Shown one piece after another: positions 45,101 to 57,985 of a DNA stretch of 64,000 nt. The stretch's first letter is position 1; every line of letters starts with the position of its first letter. This DNA is from Archivesica marissinica (lineage: Eukaryota > Mollusca > Bivalvia > Venerida > Vesicomyidae). The position numbers were made by a program, and so were the translations under genes. A model generated the notes under the pieces. It was not told the origin of the DNA. It did not search any database and saw only the letters and a program-made list of their open reading frames with translations. Location of the stretch: positions 51,887,450-51,951,449 of the forward strand of contig CM026401.1 of NCBI GenBank assembly GCA_014843695.1, read 5' to 3'.

Positions 45101-48100
45101 AATGCATTTCCGTCAAAAACAAAATTACTCATATAAGCAAAATGGTCTCGAACAACATCTCGTACTTCTTCTGTGGTGCACTCATCTTGATTTGCGAGCC
45201 ATTCATATACAGCTGTAATCACTGGGAGGTATGTGGATTTGTTTTTCGGCTGATAATTTTGAACAACACTGTAGAGGTGTTCTATAACATTCAACACTTT
45301 AGGTTGAATCTCCCATCCAAATATGCTTGATACTTTTGGATAGTTTTTGCAGTCAATCATTACTGTAATGGATCCAATCAATAAACTATATTTACCGGAT
45401 TTCACTTCTGAGGGCATGCATAACAGTACATCAGATTTGGTCATTCTGTTCTTTAATGGTAAACAACGGGGATAATTACCACAATTATCTTCCTCCACGA
45501 TGATGCATCTTTTGTTAGTAATATTGTCCTTTTGGACAAGGTCATCTCTCTCATTCATGATACTAAGTAGAGCATAACATTTATCTGTGTCGACTTCGGT
45601 CGTATCCAATGCCATTTCGTGAACCTGAGAACATATATGATCAATGTCCTTACTAGTTAAGTCTTTAGCTGTCTTAAGTCCTAGTTTTCTCAGTCTCATA
45701 ACATACAATAAGTCCTGTTCGTTTTCAGTGTCCACGTTCGGAAACACGTCTTCGTTCCTGAACAAATCTGATAACAGCTTATCTGTAGGATCAAACAACT
45801 TATTCGGTTTGCAAAAATGCCCATCCGTACATTGTTGGAATGATATGTCACTCAATGTCTCCTGAACGTCAACATAGTTGAAATGTTCTCCGTTGGTTAT
45901 AATCCAGTATATGAATTTCTGTATCTCGTTTGAATTGTATTCATCAACTTTCCTCAGAGTGAGTCTTACTAACTCTAGCTCAGAAATAAAATTGGCCTCC
46001 AGATACTTCGAAAATATTTTTTCTTGGTTCGAATTCAACATTATCATTCTCTTTGGAAATCGGATCGGAAACTGGGTACCGTCAAATATACCACATTCCT
46101 GCTCAAGGGAAACAATCTCACTTTCTGTCATGGAGACATGACCTCTGAATAATCGGAGCTTACGGAGTTTTTCTGCACCCTTCTTTCCAATCTGGGTGTG
46201 TATTCGCTCGGAGATAAATGCCAGAAACGCCGCACTACCATCGTCCGTAGATTCACTGTTGAATCGTTCAATCTGTTCGTCACCGATACGAGCCAAAAGT
46301 GCAATTATACTTTCGCTTGTATCGTCATGCAAGAACGGACTGACAAGACCAGTGTCCAGTCCTTCGGGAAAATGTTCGATTAGTGAAATTGACAAGAGTT
46401 CGAAACATCGGTGGATCAGTTCCTTGTCACAAACACTGCTAAATGAAGACATGTGAAACAGTGGTGCATTAAGCGACAAAAGCGAGAACTGAGACACACT
46501 CGACCATTCACTGTCTGATACAAGTGGAAATAGCGGAATTTCACTGAACATTTCTATTGAATTCCGAAACTTGCTTTGTATCAAATTCCAAATACCTCTA
46601 ACCCACGGTTTCCATTGATCAGCGTCAGGATTGGTTACATGGATCCTGCCCAGATTGACGTCAAATACATCGTTAAGGATATCCGCTATCATTCTTACAG
46701 CTGCTTCATCTGTAAGTCTGCCGAGGCAATACTCGCCTGAAAGGCAATGTAGTTCTTTAATTTCTACTTCGAACAGTACACAAACTGTAGAATATTTAGA
46801 CGATAATGTTATTCCTAGTAATGATAGGCTAGCAATAATGTCAGAAATCTGTGATAACAACTAGCACGTATTAAGAATAATACCGCGTCGAACAAAAAAT
46901 ACAGTACACAGTGGGAACAGTTGCAGAGGTAAAGACATGAATGTTATGGTGCACTATTACAATTTTGGGCTTAACATTAATTTCATATTATTTTAAGCAA
47001 CATATCACATGATGGGTATCAGTGCCGTAGGTCTCTCACCAAAGTCTTAGCAGGGCAACATATCAACGTGAGAAGTGGTATATACATTTTTAAGATAGCC
47101 GCTGTGGAGGCCATGCCTGGAGGTTATAAAGCTTTTCTCCAATCTCAAAACTCAGTCTCAAGCGTTTGATTGGTTCAGCAGACAGTAACACTCAGAATCA
47201 ACCAATCAGATCACTTGAGCTTGAGATCTGAGAAAAGTTTTATAACCTCAGGGCCATATTTGGATATGGGATTGGAGAGCTTTTTTTTATTATCTAGTTT
47301 TGAGTTTTGATATAGTAGCTGACACTATGCCCCACATCAAGTTGTGTTATAACTGGCACATCTGTTTCAGAAGAGATGTCATTTGAAAGAATCTGGACGC
47401 ACGCAAGCCGGGCTTGACGGTTTATGCTATCCTGTGATATACATATGTGTGACGTGCAATGTTTTTAAAATTCTGTTTTGAAATGATGTGATCGGTGAAA
47501 TGCCTATGAAATTTAGAGGGATTGTTTGCTTGGTGCGCGATATTGGGTAGGTGGACCGTTATAAAATAAAACATAGAGGACCACCATGTCCCTGGTATGC
47601 TCACCGAATATTAACATGATACGATATAAAAAGGAGCTGAAGGAGTTAATTAGACATATGCAGACAGAGCTTGTTGTTTGACATTCCAATTTAAACATGT
47701 GTTTTGGTTGGTGGAGAACTCCTGTCCGTAGAACCACCGACCATCCGCAAGCCCGCTGTATAGCTTCCTCACATTCAAAACACCATGTGTGATATGAACC
47801 TACTGTGGGGCAAGTGGTTTGGTTTTCAGTTTTGAACCACTTTCGCTCTTTTCCTCCATTTATCCTGATGCTCCATATTAAGTTTCACAAACGATTGTAA
47901 ATTTTCAAGATGACTGTCAGCTAACTATATTTAGATATCAGATCTAAACTATTTTGAATTTATGTCAATACTTGATTTACTGGTTGCCGCAATGTTCCAT
48001 GCAACGATTCATCAAATTTGACTAAGCAGTTAAGTCAAACAAATTTTTAGGAGAAGTCGGAAATAGATATTCGAAACTGACGAATTGGTTGAACACAGTT

Positions 48101-51100
48101 AGCAGTCGTTGATCTCCTACATTGCCACGATGCTCAACACCAAGTTTCAGAAATATTGACAAGGATGTTCCGTTGATGTCGCGTCGCATGTACCTACGTA
48201 CTTACTCATGCATGCACCAACGGACGTACGTCGGACATATTGTAGTTGGTTACCAATGAGATACAATGATAGACGGAACACACCAGAGATGCAACAAAAC
48301 AAGGTGTGCATGTCCTAGTGATAAATTCGCATTCTACGGTTGTTAAGGCAGTTGTGGCTTGTCTTAATTTCAAAATACCCCAATGTGACAGTACTACACC
48401 AAATGCGTTCATCTAGCGCAGTTTCCTTATTTAATGTAAGTGTTATGTTCATACTAAGTTAACACATATGTAGATGACTACTTTATAAAATTTTATATTA
48501 TAAAAGTTTATCAGCATATTATCAGCATGTATATTTTTTAAAATGTACTTCAGTAAAGGTACATACCTGTTTCAACAATAGTTCTCAAAAGTTCTGTTAT
48601 TTTTGGCCTCAGATTTGTGGAGACAAAATTTCCTTTCTTTCCGGGAAAGATATCAGTAACATCTTGGGATTCTAAGAATATGTCTTCTCCAGCAGAGAAT
48701 GTGACAAATGTTCCATCTTCAAGTGGCACCAATTCCAAAGCCCCAATCCCGTCGTCAGAAGGAGCATATAGGATAAACTCGATCAGATCTTGCTTTTGTT
48801 CGAAGTCCAGCTTCTTGTAAGAGTAGTTGTTTTTCATGTGAGATTTCAGAAATGCAGGTGTGATGTACACCAATGTAGCACCACTACTTTCCAGAGCATC
48901 AGTCACGTATTCAGGAACTCTAACAACGTTGACTTTGTCCGCGACTAGAAGATCAAACACTGTCGCTTGGCATGTCTGACTAATATGTGTATATACATGG
49001 AAGTTTGAATATACTGCTTCCACTGCACGGATCCAGTTTCCATCCTCTTGTTCTGAAAATATAATGTTTTGCTCTTTACACAAATTTGCAACTTCATGTC
49101 CTAATTCTGTCCAATGCTGATCGACTAGCGGCAACTCCGGAATTGTATTGTACACAGCTTTCACAGCATGTTCTGGGTTTCGCTCTTCCTGGCTCAAATT
49201 GATCATTTCATCAATAAGTTTACTATATGCATCTGGAAAGATTTCTGATTTAAGTGAGATATTCCATTCTATTTTTGGATCTCCCTGTGCATTGGAACTA
49301 TCATCTTGGTCCGGCCATCTAATTTGCCTTCTATTTTGACTTAAGGCGAAGAAGGCATTTAAATGTACAGGTAACCCCGTCGTGGATGTACTCTCTTGCG
49401 GTAAAGGCTGATAACAAAACACGTGCCCTGAGGTACTGTTGTATTCGCTTGTTTCACTAATAGGAGCAGCTAAGCCAACAATATGCGGATAACCTAAATC
49501 TTCGTCTTGCATTAGTTCTTTCATTCTCGTTGAGATTTCACCACCCTTTAAATAGTTCAAGATCAGCCAGCGAGATTTGGCTACTTTTGTTTCTTCTGAT
49601 GTACATTTCCATTCCGTATGGACTGTTGCATTGAACACCCAGTGAATAGATTCACTTGGCACGTTGTTGCCTATTTCCTTAAGCTCACGTAGAAATGCCT
49701 TTCTCTTCTGAACCAGGTCATCATGCTTGTTGCTGATTTTCACTGTGTAACATGCAGTATCTTTTCCAAAATTCATTTGCTCAAGTTCGGAGTTACGCTC
49801 GTGTGTTTTTGTCATGGTGTTTGCCAATATGTCGTCCACATGGTGATGATTAACGTACAGTTGGACAGTACATATCGTCTTCAGAAATATCAGACTTCTA
49901 TTTGATTCAGTTAGAAAGGCTTGTAATAGATTCAACACTTGATCTTCTGGGTATATGTTATTTGAAAGCGGGGACGGTGTTTGTCGTAGAGGAAACCAAA
50001 ACATCGTGCCCTCAAATGTTCCTTTATCGAGTGCATTTTCAGAAAATCCAAATGTTCCTCCTAACGTATCCATGTAATCAGGATAGTTAAGTCGATGCCA
50101 TTTCTTCAGATTCACCAATTTCACCATGACACATATTCGTCCAGATTCACGTGCGTGTGGATTGATGAATAACGCATACTCACCGCTGATTATACACGGA
50201 TAATCTGAAAAGAAAATATACATATTCATACATACATTATTTGCGGGGCGTATTGTTGTAGACTGCGGTGTCTAATTCATATCAATCATTAATCCATAAA
50301 ACCTTNNNNNNNNNNNNNNNNNNNNNNNNNNNNNNNNNNNNNNNNNNNNNNNNNNNNNNNNNNNNNNNNNNNNNNNNNNNNNNNNNNNNNNNNNNNNNNN
50401 NNNNNNNNNNNNNNNNNNNNNNNNNNNNNNNNNNNNNNNNNNNNNNNNNNNNNNNNNNNNNNNNNNNNNNNNNNNNNNNNNNNNNNNNNNNNNNNNNNNN
50501 NNNNNNNNNNNNNNNNNNNNNNNNNNNNNNNNNNNNNNNNNNNNNNNNNNNNNNNNNNNNNNNNNNNNNNNNNNNNNNNNNNNNNNNNNNNNNNNNNNNN
50601 NNNNNNNNNNNNNNNNNNNNNNNNNNNNNNNNNNNNNNNNNNNNNNNNNNNNNNNNNNNNNNNNNNNNNNNNNNNNNNNNNNNNNNNNNNNNNNNNNNNN
50701 NNNNNNNNNNNNNNNNNNNNNNNNNNNNNNNNNNNNNNNNNNNNNNNNNNNNNNNNNNNNNNNNNNNNNNNNNNNNNNNNNNNNNNNNNNNNNNNNNNNN
50801 NNNNNNNNNNNNNNNNNNNNNNNNNNNNNNNNNNNNNNNNNNNNNNNNNNNNNNNNNNNNNNNNNNNNNNNNNNNNNNNNNNNNNNNNNNNNNNNNNNNN
50901 NNNNNNNNNNNNNNNNNNNNNNNNNNNNNNNNNNNNNNNNNNNNNNNNNNNNNNNNNNNNNNNNNNNNNNNNNNNNNNNNNNNNNNNNNNNNNNNNNNNN
51001 NNNNNNNNNNNNNNNNNNNNNNNNNNNNNNNNNNNNNNNNNNNNNNNNNNNNNNNNNNNNNNNNNNNNNNNNNNNNNNNNNNNNNNNNNNNNNNNNNNNN

Positions 51101-54100
51101 NNNNNNNNNNNNNNNNNNNNNNNNNNNNNNNNNNNNNNNNNNNNNNNNNNNNNNNNNNNNNNNNNNNNNNNNNNNNNNNNNNNNNNNNNNNNNNNNNNNN
51201 NNNNNNNNNNNNNNNNNNNNNNNNNNNNNNNNNNNNNNNNNNNNNNNNNNNNNNNNNNNNNNNNNNNNNNNNNNNNNNNNNNNNNNNNNNNNNNNNNNNN
51301 NNNNNATATACTTGAAAGCTTAATATAAAGCGACATTATATTGCAAAATGCAAATAATAAAATGCATTTTTTCACGTCTATACATACCATGAATCAATAA
51401 ATAGTGTTTTTGTGGTACGCAAACTTTCAAAAGTGACAGTAGGATTTTCACTCTCCTGAATTGATATGTGTTTGTCATTGGAGTCAATACTAAACACATG
51501 ATATGTTCGTTTACAGATAATTTAACTAAGATTATTCTGCAAATAAATATGCTTAGTCTACAAATAAATATGAATAGTTACATATGTGAGATATTACGGT
51601 AAATATGTACCATATATCGTGTTATTCAGGATAAGCGCATTGTATTACGCATGAATGTCGACCCTATTTACATTATATTGCATATGTTTATTTGTTGAAA
51701 TACTCGTTTTTGAGGCAAATATTTGGAGGAAAATTACTAGCAAATTACATTCTGTAGAAATTTGCGTTTTCACAGTGTCGCTTTAATATAATTGACATCA
51801 ATATTTCGAAGAAATGTAGGAGTACTATTATTGGTCATACATAGCAAACCGTTAATATATATATATATACTCCATGAGTTACAATGTATAGGGTGCCTCA
51901 AAATAGATGCCCTATACGTTGATAAAAGCGGCACAAGTCCCTGATTTTTATTCTTCAAAGCTAAGAAAGATAGAACATACATTATAGACAAGTAGTGAAA
52001 GGGAGATGGATACACATATTGGATAGACGAGAAGATGAGTAAAGTGGTAATACGCTGGACTGGTAATCCAGGGATCGTAGGTTCGATCCCCAGTCTGACC
52101 CTTATAAAATTAACAGTCGTTCAGATGGGACTCGTGTCGGTGCTTTACATCGTGCACGTAAAAGAACCAGAGGAGACTCTGGAATGGGTCTCTGTCTGTA
52201 TCATGCACTATCCTCCAAAATCTAAAATGACTAATCTCTTCAGGAGGCGTCGCTCATATGGGCAACCGGTAGGGACGATACATAAACGTAAAGAAAAAAG
52301 ATGGAGGTGTTAGTTCACGCGTAAAGCGAAACAGCTAGCGCAGTCAGTAGAGCGTTGGCCTTGTAAGCGAAAGGTCCAGGTTTCGAGACCCGGGCTGGCT
52401 GCACATTTTTCATCACCAAGTAACATAGCATAACCTAGGATTCTCTGACATTGAACTAGGCGGGCAGAAGGTTTTAGGTACGATACAATACCGTTGGTAT
52501 TATAATTAATCCCAAATTTGCGTGACAGATGAATATTTTAATACTTATAATAATGTACTTGCCCTACAAGACTTTAGTGACACGCACAATGCACAAATGA
52601 CCTACCCAGATTGTTTAATATGTAAACACAATAACAAAATTAACAGTCTTTCAGATAGGATATTAAACCGAGGTATTGTGTCAGTGGTTTACATCATGCA
52701 CGTAAAAGAACCAGAGGAGACTCTGGAATCTGTATCATTACACTATCCTCCAACATTCTAAATTAATCATCTCTTCAGGAGGCGTCGCTCATATGGGCAA
52801 CCGGTAGCGACGATAAATAAACGTAAAACACACACACGATAAACCGTAAAGAAAGCAAATTTCATCTATAACACTTTGTTGATATAATGTTTACATGTAC
52901 AATCACAATTGTTATTTTATAGAAGTATAATGTACCTGTCAGGTGAAATACCGATTTGAACCCTAGACCAAATCGGCCAATTTTGAGAGGATCATCTCTC
53001 TTTACGCTCGTGTATATTGCCTTTATTCCCCTCCAGTCGTCTGCGGTGAAGGTAGCATCATTATAGAATACTAATGCGGGGGCCTGAAATATAGAAGTAT
53101 AATAAAAAAAAGTAAATCATATAGATGAATAATTGGATGATGTCGCTAGTGTACGCCAGTGTATGATGGCTACACACACTATAACGGTTACGTACCGACA
53201 TTGTCATACACCGTCATGCTTACACACCGACATAAGACACACGTCGTCATGGTTACATACTGACAAGGTCACACACCAACATTGTTACACACTCTGGCAT
53301 GGGTACCGCCGACATTGTTACACACTCTGGCATGGATACCGCCGACATGGTTACACACTAACATGGATACCGCCGACATTATTACACACTAACATGGATA
53401 CTGCCGACATGGTTACACACTATTATGGATAATGCCGACATGGTTACACACGAACATGGATACCGCCGACATGGTTACACACTCTGGCATGGATGCCGCC
53501 GACATTATTACACACTAACATGGATACTGCCGACATGGTTACACACTAACATGGATAATGCCGACATGGTTACACACGAACATGGATACCGCCGACATGG
53601 TTACACACGAACATGTATACCGCCGACATGGTTACACACTAACATGGATACCGCCGACATGGTTACACACTAACATGGATACCGCCGACATGGTTACACA
53701 CGAACATGGATACCGCCGACATGGTTACACACTAACATGGATACCGCCGACATGGTTACACACTAACATGGATACCGCCGACATGGTTACACACTAACAT
53801 GGATACCGCCGACATGGTTACACACTAACATGTATACCGCCGACATGGTTACACACTAACATGGATACCGCCGACATTGTTACACATTAACATGGATACT
53901 GCCGACATTGTTACACATTAACATGGATACTGCCGACATGGTTACACATTAACATGGATAACGCCGATATGGTTACACACTAACATGGATACCGCCGACA
54001 TGGTTACACACTAACATGGATACCGCCGACATGGTTACACACTAACATGGATACCGCCGACATGGTTACACACTAACATGGATACCGCCGACATGGTTAC

Positions 54101-57100
54101 ACACTAACATGGATACCGCCGACATGGTTACAGACTAACATGGATACCGCCGACATGGTTACACACTAACATGGATACCGCCGACATGGTTACACACTAA
54201 CATGGATACCGCCGACATGGTTACACACTAACAGGGATACCGCCGGCATGGTTACACACTAACATGGATACCGCCGACATGGTTACACACTAACATGGAT
54301 ACCGCCGACATTGTTACACACTAACATGGATACCGCCGACAGGGTTACACACTAACATGGATACCGCCGACATGGTTACACACGAACATGGATACCGCCG
54401 ACATGGTTACACACGAACATGGATACCGCCGACATGGTTACACACTAACATGGATACCGCCGACATATTTACACACTAACATGGATACCGCCGACATGGT
54501 TACACACTCACATGACCAACTAACGACATGGTTAAGCATCATCCGGGCCTTACCTCTTTACCTTCCTACTGTCAATATATCTACAAAACGATCCAATACT
54601 GGCCTTATCTCCTCTCCTTACCTCCTTACTGTCAATATATCTACACAATGATCAATCCGGGCCTTACCTCTTTACCTTCTATACTGTCAATATATCTACA
54701 CAATGATCCAATACTGGCCTTACCTCCTCTCCTTACCTCCTTACTGTCAATATATCTACACAATGACCAATCCTGGCCTTACCTCCTTACCTTCTATACT
54801 GTCAATATATCTACACAATGATCAATCCGGGCCTTACCTTCCTACTGTCAATATATCTACACAATGATCAATCCGGGCCTTACCTCCTTACCTTCCTACT
54901 GTCAATAGATCTACACAACGATCAATCCGGGCCTTACCTCCTCTCCTTACCTCCTTACCTTCAATAGATCTACACAATGATCAATCCGGGCCTTACCTCT
55001 TTACCTTCTATACTGTCAATAGATCTACACAATGACCAATCCTGTCCTTACCTCCTTACCTTCCTACTGTCAATAGATCTACACAATGATCAATCCGGGC
55101 ATTACCTCCTTACCTTCTATACTGTCAATAGATCTACACAATGATCAATCCTGGCCTTACCTCCTTACCTTCTATGCTGTCAATATATCTACAGAACGAT
55201 CAATCCTGACCTTACCTCCTCTCCTTACCTCCTTACTGTCAATATATCTACACAATGACCAATCCTGGCCTTACCTCCTTACCTTCTATACTGTCAATAT
55301 ATCTACACAATGATCAATCCTGGCCTTACCTCCTTACCTTCTATACTGTCAATATATCTACACAATGATCAATACTGGCCTTACCTCCTTACTGTCAATA
55401 TATCTACACAATGACCAATCCTGGCCTTACCTCCTTACCTTCTATGCTGTCAATATATCTACACAATGACCAATGCTGGCCTTACCTCCTTACCTTCTTA
55501 CTGTCAATAGAGATACACAATGACCAATCCTGGCCTTACCTCCTTACCTTCTATATTGTCAATATATCTACACAATTATCAATCCTGGCCTTACCTTCTA
55601 TGCTGTCAATAGATCTACACAATTACCACTCATGGCCTTACCTCCTTACCTTCTATGCTGTCAATAGATCTACACAACGGTCAATCCTGGCCTTACCTTC
55701 TTACCTTCTATACTGTCATTATATCTATACAACGATCACTCCTGACCATACCTCCTTACCTTCTATACTGTCATTAGATCTATACAACGATTAATACTGG
55801 CCTTACCTCCTTACCTTCTTACTGCCAATATATCTACACAACGATCAATCCTGATCGTACCTCCTTACCTTCTTGCTGCCAATATATCTACACAACGATC
55901 AATCCTGATCGTACCTCCTTACCTTCTATGCTGTCAATAGATCTATACAATGATCAATCCTGGCCGTACCTCCTTACCTTCTATGCTGTCAATATATCTA
56001 CACAACGATCAATCCTGGCCGTACCTCCTTACCTTCTTACTGTCAATAGATCTACACAATTACCAATCCTGGCCGTACCTCCTTGCCTTCTATGCTGTCA
56101 ATAGATCTATACAATGATCAATCCTGGCCGTACCTCCTTACCTTCTATGCTGTCAATAGATCTATACAACGATCAATCCTGGCCTTACCACCTTACCTTC
56201 TATGCTGTCAATAGATCTATACAACGATCAATCCTGGCCTTACCTCCTTACCTTCTTACTGTCAATAGATCTACACAATTATCAATCCTGGCCGTACCTC
56301 CTTACCTTCTATGCTGTCAATAGAGCTACACATTGACCAATAGTGCCTAATTCTCATACGTTTTTAGTAATATTAACTATATAGTATACTTGTATAACTG
56401 ATTACAGTGTTTGCAATGGTATAGATTGCATCTATACAGTTATTATCTCTTATAAATCAAATGGTGATTGGTCATTTACATAAATGATTCGATGTGTTTT
56501 AATGCATAATTTTATTGTAAATGTAAATGAATGAGATCTAATAAATATATAATATGAAAAGAATAATCACTCTAACGCTAGTATAAGCTGACATATCCCA
56601 GGAGGTACGTTAGTTAGGCATACGTGCCAGGGCCGTAAATCGGTTCAAATGCGAGGGTATGTGTGGGGATCCGGGGGACCTCCCTGGGACATGTTTGTAA
56701 TGTAGATTCAAAATGGTGCGTTCTGGTGCCATCTAAGGAAGTATATTGTAAATAAATTTTCGGCGAATATACTTTTGACGCTGATATTGGTAAATATTGA
56801 AGTAGTTTGTCATCGTCTCAGGTGGGAGTTTGCAAACTGGGATGGGCTCATCCGGGATTCTATTGCTGTCTAAGAATGTTAAAAAAGAGCTCTTGCTGAG
56901 GAAGCAGACTTTAGAGTGAATTAAATAAACTAGAAGAATTAAATAAGCTAGAAGAATTAAATAAGCTAGAAGAATTAAATAAACTAGAAGAATTAAATAA
57001 GCTGGAAGAATTAAATAAGCTGGAAGAATTAAATAAACTAGAAGAATTAAATAAGCTAGAAGAATTAAATAAGCTAGTAGAATTAAATAAACTAGAAGAA

Positions 57101-57953
57101 TTAAATAAGCTAGATATTTACGTCACAATCGAGCACAATTAACGTCAGATTCGGTGGTTTAAAGAACTGCGAATGGTAAATAAACACACAACGACTAGCA
57201 GGTTAAGGTCGCTGACTTGCATACCACTGTAACCTATCATCACTGATGGTCACGGGTTCGAGCCCTCGCTCAGAACGGGTTTCATTTGTATCATCAAATT
57301 AGCAGTTTCTTATGGAAGTTGGTGCACCCAAGTACCGGCTAACCACTGAAGCCTGCACAGGAAATGTGTTGTTAAAGGTAAACTGCCCGTCGCTCAAATG
57401 GGCAACCGGTAGCGACGTTAAGTAAACTTTATATATTTTACAATATCGCTCGCTGTAATAGTTGTAATAGCTTCCTAAATAAAACAGTGTCTTTGATCAC
57501 ATTACATACCCTTAGGAATTTGCGATACTCAGATTCGTCTTCATTCTGTTCGTTAATTGTTCTTCCTTCATAGAGGATTTTCATCACAGTCGCTTCTGCA
57601 TCATCAGCATTTTGCACCAACTCCTGCATTTATTGTGAAAGTTTATCGGATCAAGCACAATGTTAGATACAAGTATTAGCAATAATGATCGAAGTTATAT
57701 GGTTCAATTATATCGGAGTTGAATACATAAAGAAATAGTTAAAATGACAAAAAATGATGAGAAAACCAACTCAGTGCTGATCGGGCCATTCGATCAATTG
57801 ACAATTAATGGTATTTTGTAATACAGTATATACGAGTTTTGTACGAAGTTTATTTTTCTAACATTAGTATTAGTTGAGGCGTGTTTTATCAACACTAATT
57901 AGGTGTTTTCATTGTGACGGCTTAAATATAAATACAAAATTTTCTAGCACACC

Positions 57954-57985
<32 letters not shown>

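Noticed and set aside
36700..46460. Many + strand frames of 60-157 codons opposite the giant exon
   Set aside because: Antisense shadows of a long coding exon; none shows motifs or splice structure.
46737..46860. Upstream 41 codons of the giant open frame as coding
   Set aside because: The acceptor at 46849 is out of phase with the preceding exon, whereas the acceptor at 46737 fits in phase and gives family-like sequence.
50268..51390. Open frames across the N gap, and similar ones at 62674-63917
   Set aside because: Almost entirely N; no sequence evidence.
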